Origin: a virus
Direction: 5' to 3' (one strand)
IMG/VR virus record: IMGVR_UViG_3300042563_002052
Coordinates: 1 to 37,778 of that record
DNA length: 37,778 nt
The position numbers and the translations under genes were made by a program. Each line of letters starts with the position of its first letter. The stretch's first letter is position 1. Positions 16,569 through 24,763 of this stretch are shown piece by piece. The notes under the pieces are model-generated. The model was not told where the DNA came from. It saw only the letters and a list, made by a program, of their open reading frames with translations, and did no database searches.

Positions 16569-19500
16569 TTATCTCCTTGCCAGTAATGGTGTTGTACCAT
16601 AGTTGGCTGTCATTGCTTGTTGAGTATTTGAGCCTACGCGATTTAGTTCGCCTGCTACCATATCTCCAACCATTACTTCAATACGACGATTTCCACGTGA
16701 ATCCATAGTCTCTTTAGTAGTTGCTTTTTCGCTGCCATAGTTGTTAACAACTACGTCTACATTGCCGCCACCACCCCCACCACGAACTCCAAGATTACCG
16801 TTGTTGTCACGCTTTAGGGGCATGATAGCTTCGGGACCTGCTTCGCCCATTAATCCAGTACCTTTTGCAAATTTAAATAGTGTAGGTTGATCGACAACTG
16901 AATTTGTAAACATTCCGCCTTTGGCATACATTTTTAGTCCAGCATCGTATACTCCGCCTTTGGCCGAAAGAGTTAGAGGCCCAATCATACTTTCTGGTAA
17001 AGGTCCTACAAAACTATTGCTACCTGGAACACCTACACCAGTAAGCATACCAAGCATACCACTTAGTCCACCTGCACCAGCAAATAGTGCGGACATTTGT
17101 GCACGCATTTCAAATCTAATTAAATCTACTAGCATTTGGTCTACTAGACTTTTAAAATCCAGCTTACCTGTTCTGGCAAATTCAGCTAAAGCATCTCCCA
17201 TACTTTGAAAACTATTTTCTACAATCTTAGAGAAACCAGTCATTTTACTACCAAGTTTTTCGTTTAGATCAATAGCATTCATCTTTTGTAAGTTAGTGGC
17301 TCTTAAAGCTTCACTTTGACCATTAATAGCCCTAGTCATGTTTTCTACTGCTTCGTAATCCCCTGCTAAAGCAGAGTCACCGCTGGCTTCAATAGCCAGA
17401 ATTTTTTGTTCTATTAGGCTTTTCTTAGCTATTTCTTTATCTATTTTTGATTGTTCTTCAGCACTTTCTCTAGATACTCGTCCCCTGTCTAAGTTTGCTT
17501 TTTCTTTGACAGCGTCAAAACTAGTTACTAAACCTAATTCTTTTCTATAATTTAATTCGTCTTCTGCCTGGCTGCTTTGAGCATCTGCTGTAGTTTTCTT
17601 AAACGCAGCTAGTTTTTGCTCTATATCAAAGCGTGCTTCTATAAGTTTTAATTGGTCTTGCAAACCCTTATTATCTTTTTCTTTTTCTTGCCTAGCTATG
17701 ACTAGTTGTAAATTTACTTCTGCTAAAGCTATGCTTTTAGTATCTGCTGGTGAAGCTAATTTAAGTGCCTCAATATCGTTTATTATCTTTTGACGCTCTA
17801 GTAGGAATTTATTATTTAACTTTTCAGTTTCAAGTAGTGCTGTTACTTTTACATTCTGCTCTGAAGAGAATCCAACTAAACTACTAATTATACCTAATCT
17901 AGCTATATCTTGATCAAGCAATGCTTCGTTTAAACTATTTAAAGTTGTAGCTTGCTGCAGTTCTTGGGCTTTAAGTCTAATTCTATTCTCGACACCTTTA
18001 TTGTCTTTTTCTTTTTCTTGTCTTTCTTTAACTTTGTCCAATAAAAATTGTTGCTTATCAACTTCTAAAACTCCTTGAGCCGAGTTATCCAGTTTTGCAT
18101 TTTTTATTGCTGTTTCGTATCCAAGTATTTCTTGATTAAACTTACTTTCTAACAGCTGCATGTCTAACATTTGTTTTTGTGCAAGATTTTCTGAGCCATT
18201 AAGTGTATTAATGCTCATTAAAATATCTTGTCTTGCTATATCTTGTTGCAGTATAGAATCTTTAACAGCTGCTATTTGCTTTTGATTAGCAAGTTCACCT
18301 AAGTTTACTTTTTGTGCAGTATCTAAAACGTTTGCTTTCTTTTCGCCCTGTTTTAATGTTAAAGCGGCAAACTGTGGGCCCAGCATATTATTTAATTTAG
18401 CAGCAAGATCTTTTTCATATTTAGTTTGTGGATTAGCTGGATCTCTTGCATCTAGTCTACCAGACGCTGAGAGATCTTCAGGTTTAATCATACCAGTAGT
18501 ACCAGCAACTATATTTTTAAAACTTGTAGTACCTGCTAACCTGGCTTCTAGTTCTCTTATTATTTCTGGAGATTTATTAGAATCTTTAGCTTCTTGCAAA
18601 GCCATTCTAGCATTAGATTCTGCTATTGTTAGTTCTAATTCAGTATTAGATCTAATTAACGCCATAGTAGTAGTTATTGCGTCAATTTGAACTTTTATTT
18701 CTTGATCTTTTAACTGTCCAGAACGTGTTGCAGCTTCTGCTCCAGATAGTGCACTAACCGTAGCTTGCGCAATAGTTAATGCAGCTTTTTGAGAAGCTTG
18801 ACCAAGCGCAATATCTATATATTTTGCACCATTTTTAAAAGCAAGATCTGCACCTGTTGCAAATAGCTGTGAGGCTACAACAAAAGATCTAGTGTCTAAT
18901 CCGATTTGTAAAGCTTTAACTTCTTCCTTTTTACCTTCAAGCTCTACTATTCTACTTTGAGCTATTGCTTTTCGTGGTACAGACTTAGTCTCTCTTTTTA
19001 TTTGTTCTTGTTTGTCAATATCTTCATTTATTGTAGAGAGCTCTTGTTTATACTTTGCCGCTTGTTGAAGAGTAGTTTGAAATTCTTGTCTTATATCAAC
19101 AAACTGCTGGACGAATTCAGAACCAAATTGAGCTGTAGCTTTAGGATTATTAGCAAATTGATTGAAAGCTGCATTTATTGCATCTACACCTTTATTTGCT
19201 ACATCTTGCATTGATGAAGATAAAACTTGTAAGTTATCGCCTACTTTAAATAATGGATTACTATTAGCAGTTGACTGAATAAATTCGTCATATGACTTAG
19301 TAAGTGCATCAATACTATTTTTAAAAGTCTGCAAAGAAGCATTAGTTTCACCTAATTTATTTTGTAGGATTTTAACACTAGCTGCATATCTGTTTTGGGC
19401 AGCTGTACTAGTTTTAAATCTATCTGTTACAGTTTCAAGATCTAGACTTTGTACGCCTATTGCATCTTTAAAAGCTTTTCCAGCTTCTTCTCCCATTCCT

Positions 19501-21605
19501 GCTTCACGAAATACTTTTAATTGAGATTGTACTGTTGTTGCTAAAGATTTTGCTCCTTTTGAAGCTATGTCTTGGTTAAATATTCCTGAAAGCACATTAG
19601 TAAAATCATCCCAGCCACTATCTTTAGTTACTTTTAACAATTCTTTCGTAGTTTTAATTTGTGTTTCAATACTGTCGGTTACTGCCTGACTTGCATTTGT
19701 TAATGCAAGAAATCCAGCTATTGAAGCTGTACCTATAGCGGGTTGTTTTCTTAAATAATCTATAGTTCTAGTCGCACTTGCAACTGATTCTGTAACACCA
19801 TCTATAGCTCCATTGAAGGCGGTAGTTTCTTTACTTGTTTTTGTAAGTATAGCGTCAAGTATACCAAAAGCTGCAATTGCAGCACCTATAGCCATACCAT
19901 AGGCTCCAAATGCCGAAATAGTTGTACCTAGCTTTTGTACAAACATACCTGCAGTAGCACTAACCCTAACAAGGCCTCTATCAAAGGCAGTTAATTTAGG
20001 GGCATTTTGCGTTATGGCTTTGCCGTGTTCGTCAACTCCAGTTTTTACTTTTAAATATCCTTCTTTTGATGCCGCAAGGTCTTCATTTAATTTTTGCCAA
20101 GCTGCACGCATACCTAATAATGACTGGGTTTCTGCAACATTAGATCTAATAGTATCTTTTGCTATGTTCTGTAATTTTGATTTATTAATCACGTCATTTG
20201 CAAAAGCAGTACTCCACCACTTTTCAGAACTGTCAATAAGTGTTTTACTGGCCATATCGCCAACTGCAGCTGATTGTGCACGAATAGCTTTTAAATTTGC
20301 AAGATGTGCTTTAAGTCTGTCTGCTTCTTCTTTATTAGTTTTTGCTAAAGTTTTTGCGCGATTTTCTAGTGATTTTATTTCAGTATCTGTTAATGCAAAA
20401 GGATCTTTACTTGCTATTCCAGCATAGTCTACTTTTGTACCTTTAGTAAAAGTTTTGCCTGTTGCAGCTAACGCTTGTAACTTACTCTGAGTATCTTTTT
20501 GCTTTTTAAAATCGCGCTCTGCTACAGCTGCTCGATCTGCTGCCATAGTACTAAAAGCATCTTGTTGATTTGTATACATTCTTGTAAATGCTTCGGTGCT
20601 TTCATTAGCAGTTCTTTTTAAATTTTCTCTGTAATGTCCTAACGCAGGTATAGCACTTTTAACTATTGAAGCACCTATTGCGGTTAATATTGCTAATAAT
20701 CCTGCAGGACTTTGTGATAACACACTTACTAGGGGCACAATAATTTTATTAGTTAAGTCTAGTGCTACAAAGCTTAAATTCTTTAAACTTGCTAACAACT
20801 TATCATAAGGGTTTGCAGGTATATCAATAGAATTAAATTTGTCTATACCTTCTGTTAATACAGCGTTAGCAAATGCTTGACGTCTTTCAAAATCAGTTAA
20901 TTGAGACGCAGCTTTTCCTATACTACGAGCGTAGTTTTCAGTAGCAGGACCTATTTTTGTAAATAAACCCAGTTCATCTAACAATTCAGGCTCTAGTTTA
21001 CTAATACCACGCGTTAATCTACTAATAGCGTCAGGCATAGCAACACCTAAAGCCTTAGATGCTTTATTGGCTACTTGACCTAATTGTTCCATTTGTTTAC
21101 CGGACAATCCAGCAGCAGTACCTTTTGTAGTTGCTTCCATTGCTTCGCGCATACTAATTGCGCCGTCGGTAGCAGTCATTAAATTTTTAGCAATACTGCC
21201 TAAAGCTAGTCCAGTAACGGCACCTAATTGATTCATACCTTGAATCATATTACTAGTATCTGCAGCATCACTTAACGCGCGGAAAGCCGCACCTGCTGCA
21301 AACAAATTAGCTGCGTAAGTAGCATATAAACGTACTAGGCCGTCAAGTCCGCGAGCTTGATTTGCAAAGTCACGACCTGATGCGCCAGTAGACCCGGCAC
21401 TACCCCTGGCAATATCGTATTCATTGCCACCCATCATAGCGTTTTTCCAACCGCCTTTGCCTTTACCTCCACTGCCGCCTTTGCTCATCTGTTTTTCAAG
21501 TGAGTCATAGGTTCCTCGAACCTTTTTGAGACTCTTGTCAGTATTTTCAATGGATTGACCAACATCTTCTAATTTAATGTGTAAAACTGTCGTATTTTCA
21601 GCCAT
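16569..21605 (-). CDS. Tail tape measure protein
   Basis: 1678 residues, the longest helical protein of the window and placed directly after the G/GT chaperone genes, as lambda H is. It has a Gly-Lys-rich linker (about 42-55), hydrophobic segments at about 276-322 and 550-587 that may insert in the host membrane during DNA entry, and long Gln/Lys/Glu coiled-coil regions between about 600 and 1500. A Gly-rich C-terminal part (GGGGGGNVDVVVNNYG) ends in a basic tail resembling other lambda-type tape measures. It sets tail length and is ejected with the DNA. Its promoter is at 21659-21687 and its ribosome site is AGGAG, 6 nt before ATG. Confidence 0.9.
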   Translation of the reverse strand: MAENTTVLHIKLEDVGQSIENTDKSLKKVRGTYDSLEKQMSKGGSGGKGKGGWKNAMMGGNEYDIARGSAGSTGASGRDFANQARGLDGLVRLYATYAANLFAAGAAFRALSDAADTSNMIQGMNQLGAVTGLALGSIAKNLMTATDGAISMREAMEATTKGTAAGLSGKQMEQLGQVANKASKALGVAMPDAISRLTRGISKLEPELLDELGLFTKIGPATENYARSIGKAASQLTDFERRQAFANAVLTEGIDKFNSIDIPANPYDKLLASLKNLSFVALDLTNKIIVPLVSVLSQSPAGLLAILTAIGASIVKSAIPALGHYRENLKRTANESTEAFTRMYTNQQDAFSTMAADRAAVAERDFKKQKDTQSKLQALAATGKTFTKGTKVDYAGIASKDPFALTDTEIKSLENRAKTLAKTNKEEADRLKAHLANLKAIRAQSAAVGDMASKTLIDSSEKWWSTAFANDVINKSKLQNIAKDTIRSNVAETQSLLGMRAAWQKLNEDLAASKEGYLKVKTGVDEHGKAITQNAPKLTAFDRGLVRVSATAGMFVQKLGTTISAFGAYGMAIGAAIAAFGILDAILTKTSKETTAFNGAIDGVTESVASATRTIDYLRKQPAIGTASIAGFLALTNASQAVTDSIETQIKTTKELLKVTKDSGWDDFTNVLSGIFNQDIASKGAKSLATTVQSQLKVFREAGMGEEAGKAFKDAIGVQSLDLETVTDRFKTSTAAQNRYAASVKILQNKLGETNASLQTFKNSIDALTKSYDEFIQSTANSNPLFKVGDNLQVLSSSMQDVANKGVDAINAAFNQFANNPKATAQFGSEFVQQFVDIRQEFQTTLQQAAKYKQELSTINEDIDKQEQIKRETKSVPRKAIAQSRIVELEGKKEEVKALQIGLDTRSFVVASQLFATGADLAFKNGAKYIDIALGQASQKAALTIAQATVSALSGAEAATRSGQLKDQEIKVQIDAITTTMALIRSNTELELTIAESNARMALQEAKDSNKSPEIIRELEARLAGTTSFKNIVAGTTGMIKPEDLSASGRLDARDPANPQTKYEKDLAAKLNNMLGPQFAALTLKQGEKKANVLDTAQKVNLGELANQKQIAAVKDSILQQDIARQDILMSINTLNGSENLAQKQMLDMQLLESKFNQEILGYETAIKNAKLDNSAQGVLEVDKQQFLLDKVKERQEKEKDNKGVENRIRLKAQELQQATTLNSLNEALLDQDIARLGIISSLVGFSSEQNVKVTALLETEKLNNKFLLERQKIINDIEALKLASPADTKSIALAEVNLQLVIARQEKEKDNKGLQDQLKLIEARFDIEQKLAAFKKTTADAQSSQAEDELNYRKELGLVTSFDAVKEKANLDRGRVSRESAEEQSKIDKEIAKKSLIEQKILAIEASGDSALAGDYEAVENMTRAINGQSEALRATNLQKMNAIDLNEKLGSKMTGFSKIVENSFQSMGDALAEFARTGKLDFKSLVDQMLVDLIRFEMRAQMSALFAGAGGLSGMLGMLTGVGVPGSNSFVGPLPESMIGPLTLSAKGGVYDAGLKMYAKGGMFTNSVVDQPTLFKFAKGTGLMGEAGPEAIMPLKRDNNGNLGVRGGGGGGNVDVVVNNYGSEKATTKETMDSRGNRRIEVMVGDMVAGELNRVGSNTQQAMTANYGTTPLLARR

Positions 21606-21658
21606 GCTTACTCCTGTTCGGATATTACCAAAATTTTTTGATAACTTAACTAGAGATC

Positions 21659-21687
21659 ATTATACCATGTGACCACGCAGTTGTCAA
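21659..21687 (-). promoter_or_regulatory. Consensus sigma70 promoter before tape measure gene
   Basis: Minus strand TTGACA (21682-21687), 17-bp spacer, TATAAT (21659-21664), with TGG upstream of the -10 (extended -10). It follows immediately after the terminator at 21706-21737 and leaves a leader of about 47 nt before the ATG. Confidence 0.88.
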
Positions 21688-21705
21688 ACCAAAAAATTTT
21701 TAACG

Positions 21706-21737
21706 CAAAAAAGCCCGCTAATTTTAATTAGCAGGCT
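21706..21737 (-). terminator. Rho-independent terminator after tail chaperones
   Basis: A 12-bp stem (AGCCTGCTAATT with its near-perfect complement, one mismatch, 2-nt loop) is followed by TTTTTTG on the minus strand. The stem overlaps the last codons and stop of the chaperone T frame, so translating ribosomes may affect its folding. Confidence 0.85.
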
Positions 21738-22110
21738 CTTGTGTCTTTTTCTTATTATTGATTTCGTCTGATCTTACGTTGTCAATTATGCGTATTAGCA
21801 TAATTATAAACTTCTGTTCAGAAGGTTCAATCTCTGTTGCTTCTAAAACATCTTTTACACCTATCAAAGACTTACCTAAGTAGTTACCATTCATAGTATC
21901 CCACTCATCTCGTAACATTCGATAAGCATTAAATGCTTGTTGCACTTCAAATGGAAAATCTTCAAATTCCACCGGTATCTCAGACTCTACTGGATCTGAG
22001 CCTAACATTTCGCACATTTCAAAATACTGGTCTTTTGTCATTGACACGCCCATATTTTGAATGTAGTTAACCAACTGAGCGTTTACTTGCTGGAGTTGGT
22101 CGTCGAAAAG
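21724..22110 (-). CDS. Tail chaperone T domain, made as -1 frameshift fusion GT
   Basis: This frame has no ATG start near its beginning: the first possible start is TTG at 22074 without a Shine-Dalgarno site. It is open back to the slippery heptamer GGGAAAC at 22110-22116 inside the upstream G-like gene. A -1 shift there joins 133 residues of G to 128 residues from this frame, giving about 261 residues, close to lambda gpGT. The T part (KDQYFEMCEMLGSDP...FEDFPFEVQQAFNAYRML, helical, acidic) fits a tail assembly chaperone that recruits tube subunits while G coats the tape measure. Its stop lies inside the terminator stem. If not frameshifted it would be a 116-residue protein from a poor TTG start, which I consider less likely. 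Confidence 0.8.
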   Translation of the reverse strand, partial: LFDDQLQQVNAQLVNYIQNMGVSMTKDQYFEMCEMLGSDPVESEIPVEFEDFPFEVQQAFNAYRMLRDEWDTMNGNYLGKSLIGVKDVLEATEIEPSEQKFIIMLIRIIDNVRSDEINNKKKTQEPAN

Positions 22111-22116
22111 TTTCCC
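22069..22116 (-). promoter_or_regulatory. Programmed -1 frameshift signal (GGGAAAC + stem-loop)
   Basis: The heptamer reads G GGA AAC in the G frame, the X-XXY-YYZ form, and resembles lambda's GGGAAAG. Eight nt downstream an 8-bp stem (GACCAACT with AGTTGGTT, one G-U pair) encloses a 17-nt loop that contains the stop codon of the zero frame. The layout is that of a programmed tail-chaperone frameshift. Confidence 0.85.
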
Positions 22117-22508
22117 AAGTCTGTGACCTGTTCACTAATAAATGCATCAAAATTGCTAGAGTTCTTCATTAAGTATAGTGCATTTTCAGCAGTATATCCT
22201 AGTTCGGCTTCCATGTCTTTACCACTTAAGTCAACTGGTGCTAGTTGTTCAAGATACTTCAGCTTAAAGCCAGACCATCCTTTAACTGCATTTTCAACAT
22301 AAAGTTGTAAGAACAAGTCTTCGTTAAATTCTTCCGAAGCTTGACGATTCTTAAAGCTAGTCTTTGTAGACTTTTTGCGAATCGACAAAAGTGTTTCGCG
22401 CGATAAAAATGCCAAATCAATCATAAAACCAGGCATACCAGGGTATTCTACCTGTACTGATTTGGAGGGAACTAACAGTGTTTTTAAAGAGAGAGTATTA
22501 ATAGTCAT
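22083..22508 (-). CDS. Tail assembly chaperone, lambda G-like
   Basis: 141 residues, nearly the length of lambda gpG (140). The sequence (PGMPGFMIDLAFLSRETLLSIRKKSTKTSFKNRQASEEFNEDLFLQLYVENAVKGWSGFK) matches the G-type chaperone pattern in which basic and aromatic residues precede VKGWSG. It lies between the tail tube gene and the tape measure gene. It carries the frameshift site at codon 133, so it yields both G and GT. No Shine-Dalgarno site is evident before the ATG (only A/T), and the terminator at 22523-22554 lies just upstream, so its level is probably low relative to the tube protein. Confidence 0.82.
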   Translation of the reverse strand: MTINTLSLKTLLVPSKSVQVEYPGMPGFMIDLAFLSRETLLSIRKKSTKTSFKNRQASEEFNEDLFLQLYVENAVKGWSGFKLKYLEQLAPVDLSGKDMEAELGYTAENALYLMKNSSNFDAFISEQVTDLGNFSTTNSSK

Positions 22509-22522
22509 TTTATAATAAGATT

Positions 22523-22554
22523 AAAAAGAGAGACTGGAGATCAACCCAGTCTCT
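22523..22554 (-). terminator. Rho-independent terminator after tail tube gene
   Basis: Perfect 9-bp stem (AGAGACTGG / CCAGTCTCT, 8-nt loop) followed by CTTTTTAATC on the minus strand. It separates the abundant tube protein from the low-level chaperones. Confidence 0.82.
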
Positions 22555-22573
22555 ATAAAAGTGCAGCCGTTAA

Positions 22574-24253
22574 TTAAACTGCTGCGCGGTAAACGATAGT
22601 TGCTTCGTTAGACTCTGTAATATCGTAACCAGTACCTGCAAAACCTTGAGCTGTAAAGTTAATTGTTGTAGAAATAACTTGCTCTGTGTTAATTGTAGGA
22701 ATCTGCAACATAGCTGCAGGTAGCTTGATTTCAACACCAGTAGCATTTGTACTAGGTCCGCCAAGTTGTACATTAATTGTAAACTTAGGGTCGACTGTTG
22801 TAGCTGATTGGGCCAGCAAATCAGATAATAGTCCACCACTTTCAAGACTACCTGTTTTTAGGTATGCATTGATAGTGCCGCTTATAGCGCGCGTACCTGT
22901 GAAGTACGTAATAGGTAAGTTAACTGTACCTAAGTTAGCAGGTGTCAAATACGTTAAGTTATTAGCAAAAGTGATGTTTCCACCAGTTAAAGCAATAGTA
23001 TACACAGTACCAACATTAGCTGCAATTGTAGGAGTTGCAGCAGCAGCTGAACCGCCACCACCAGTAAAGGTAATTGCTGGTGCAGTCAAATATCCAGAAC
23101 CTGCGTTAGTAATTGTAACACCAGTAATAGTAGAAGTACCTATAGTAACTGCACCTGCAGTGGCGCCAGCACCATCACCAGCAATAGTGGCTGTTGGAGC
23201 AGAAGTGTACCCAGTACCAGCTGTTGTAATTACAATAGCTGTTACACCGCCACCAGAAACTGTTGCGGTACCTAGTGCAGTTACACCATTAGCAACCTGA
23301 GGGGCAGAGAATGTTACTGTTGCAGCTGTGTAGCCAGTTCCAGGAGCAGATACTGCTGCTGCTGTTACACCGCCACCAGACAATACTGCGGTACCTGTAG
23401 CTGTTACACCATTAGAAGGTGCTGCAGCAAAAGCTACTGTAGGTACAGAGGTATAACCAGAACCAGCGGTACCAACTGTAACGGCCGTTACGGCTCCGCC
23501 AGCAGTGGCAACAAAATCATTGATACCGTCATTAACAATTAAAGTGCTCAACTTGTTAGTAATATAACGAGCTGCGGTATTCTTGGCAAGCGCAGTATTA
23601 GTGCCTGCAAAGCTACTGGTTGAAGTACCTACGTTTGTAAGCGCAACAGGACTTGCTGTATCTGCTGCAGCCTTATCTACTACGCGAATTGCGGAACCTT
23701 TACCGGCCCATGCAACTGCAGCAATAGCGTCAATACCAAAATCAATAGTAGCAGAATCTAAGGCGCAGTTATCAATAACGTAACCAGCATTATCAAATAG
23801 GATAATTAAACCAAAAGGCAATAATTGATGTTTATTAGAATTAGTAAATCCAACAGTACCAGTAGATGCTGTAGAAGTCCAAGCGGCACCAGCGGCACCA
23901 AAGTTAGCTGCACCACCAAAAGCATTCCATAAATACTGCTCTTCGGCAGTAATTGAACTACCTGTGTTATGTGGGCGAATATATGTAGAGAAAGTAAAGT
24001 CTACTGGCTCTAGGGCAGTGTTAAAACTGCGCTGACCACGAACAGGAGCAGCTCCTGCCTCGTTTAGTGTAACTGTATCTACAGTAGTATTTTGTGAAAA
24101 GCTCATGCCTTCCAGCACTTGAATTTCGAAAGTATTAGTTGCGGTCATGGGACTTCCAGCATTTTTGAAGTCACCAATTTTTACACGACCGAAACTGTCA
24201 ATGTTAGTAGTAAAGAAGACTCTACTATTACGAATTAAATTAACTGCTGCCAT
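22574..24253 (-). CDS. Major tail tube protein with repeat insertion
   Basis: 559 residues, in the lambda V slot before the chaperones. The N-terminal part (RNSRVFFTTNID...GDFKNAGSPMTATNTFEIQVLEG, then LEPVDFTFSTYIRP) and the C-terminal part (INTEQVISTTINFTAQGFAGTGYDITESNEATIVYRA) look like a tube beta-barrel. The length exceeds many siphophage tube proteins because of a Gly/Ala/Thr-rich insert at about 253-412, made of four units of about 40 residues each marked by GSGYTS/GTGYTS. The insert probably projects outward as decoration. Ribosome site AAGGA; a terminator follows the stop. Confidence 0.82.
   Translation of the reverse strand: MAAVNLIRNSRVFFTTNIDSFGRVKIGDFKNAGSPMTATNTFEIQVLEGMSFSQNTTVDTVTLNEAGAAPVRGQRSFNTALEPVDFTFSTYIRPHNTGSSITAEEQYLWNAFGGAANFGAAGAAWTSTASTGTVGFTNSNKHQLLPFGLIILFDNAGYVIDNCALDSATIDFGIDAIAAVAWAGKGSAIRVVDKAAADTASPVALTNVGTSTSSFAGTNTALAKNTAARYITNKLSTLIVNDGINDFVATAGGAVTAVTVGTAGSGYTSVPTVAFAAAPSNGVTATGTAVLSGGGVTAAAVSAPGTGYTAATVTFSAPQVANGVTALGTATVSGGGVTAIVITTAGTGYTSAPTATIAGDGAGATAGAVTIGTSTITGVTITNAGSGYLTAPAITFTGGGGSAAAATPTIAANVGTVYTIALTGGNITFANNLTYLTPANLGTVNLPITYFTGTRAISGTINAYLKTGSLESGGLLSDLLAQSATTVDPKFTINVQLGGPSTNATGVEIKLPAAMLQIPTINTEQVISTTINFTAQGFAGTGYDITESNEATIVYRAAV
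23018..23497 (-). repeat. Four coding repeats of about 120 bp in tail tube gene
   Basis: They encode four related units with GxGYT(S/A/L) at residues 264, 305, 346 and 385, spaced 41, 41 and 39 residues apart, each followed by a short beta pattern such as APTATIAG and GGGVTAI. They lie inside the tube protein and not at an end, so they form an inserted surface loop or domain array. Confidence 0.8.
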
Positions 24254-24325
24254 AGCTATTCCTTGTAGTTAGTAACCCAGGAGTACACTTACTAGACATT
24301 TATCTGTATTGGTACTATTAGGTAA

Positions 24326-24763
24326 TTAGAGTGCATAACGCACCTGTAAATTTATTTCACCGACACCATAAGGATTTAATAATCCTTCATCGGTTGTTAT
24401 TGACTGAATTAATATTTCAGTAGTTGACAGATTATTAGTAATGTCATATACTAATACTCGGTTAGCATCTATTACATTTTCTAAATCGTCTAGTAAGTCT
24501 TCAAGTAATTGTTGCGCTTCGCTTTCGCTACGAACATAAACTTTTACACTAACGTTTAGGTGTCCCCAGGTAAAATCTCCTGGTAGATATTCTCTTAGTT
24601 CGGAACCAGCTGTAAGATACACACAAGGAAAGTCTTGAACTTCATCCCAGAATTTTAATTTAGGGTAGCTATTGTCAGACAAGTCACTTTTAAACTTACC
24701 AGTTCCGTCTATTATTTTAAATTTTTCAGCTAAAGCTGTTACAATGCTTATTCTTCTTGTCAT
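24326..24763 (-). CDS. Tail terminator/completion protein (U-like)
   Basis: 145 residues. The start (RRISIVTALAEKFKIIDGTGKFKSDL), a central FPCVYLTAGSELREY, then VSVKVYVRSESEAQQLLEDLLDDLENVID and a final VGEINLQVRYAL match the alpha/beta pattern of small tail terminator proteins that cap the tube and join it to the head. It lies just upstream of the tube gene, as lambda U does, and overlaps the preceding gene by 4 bp. There is no catalytic motif. The exact family is inferred from position and pattern. Confidence 0.7.
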   Translation of the reverse strand: MTRRISIVTALAEKFKIIDGTGKFKSDLSDNSYPKLKFWDEVQDFPCVYLTAGSELREYLPGDFTWGHLNVSVKVYVRSESEAQQLLEDLLDDLENVIDANRVLVYDITNNLSTTEILIQSITTDEGLLNPYGVGEINLQVRYAL

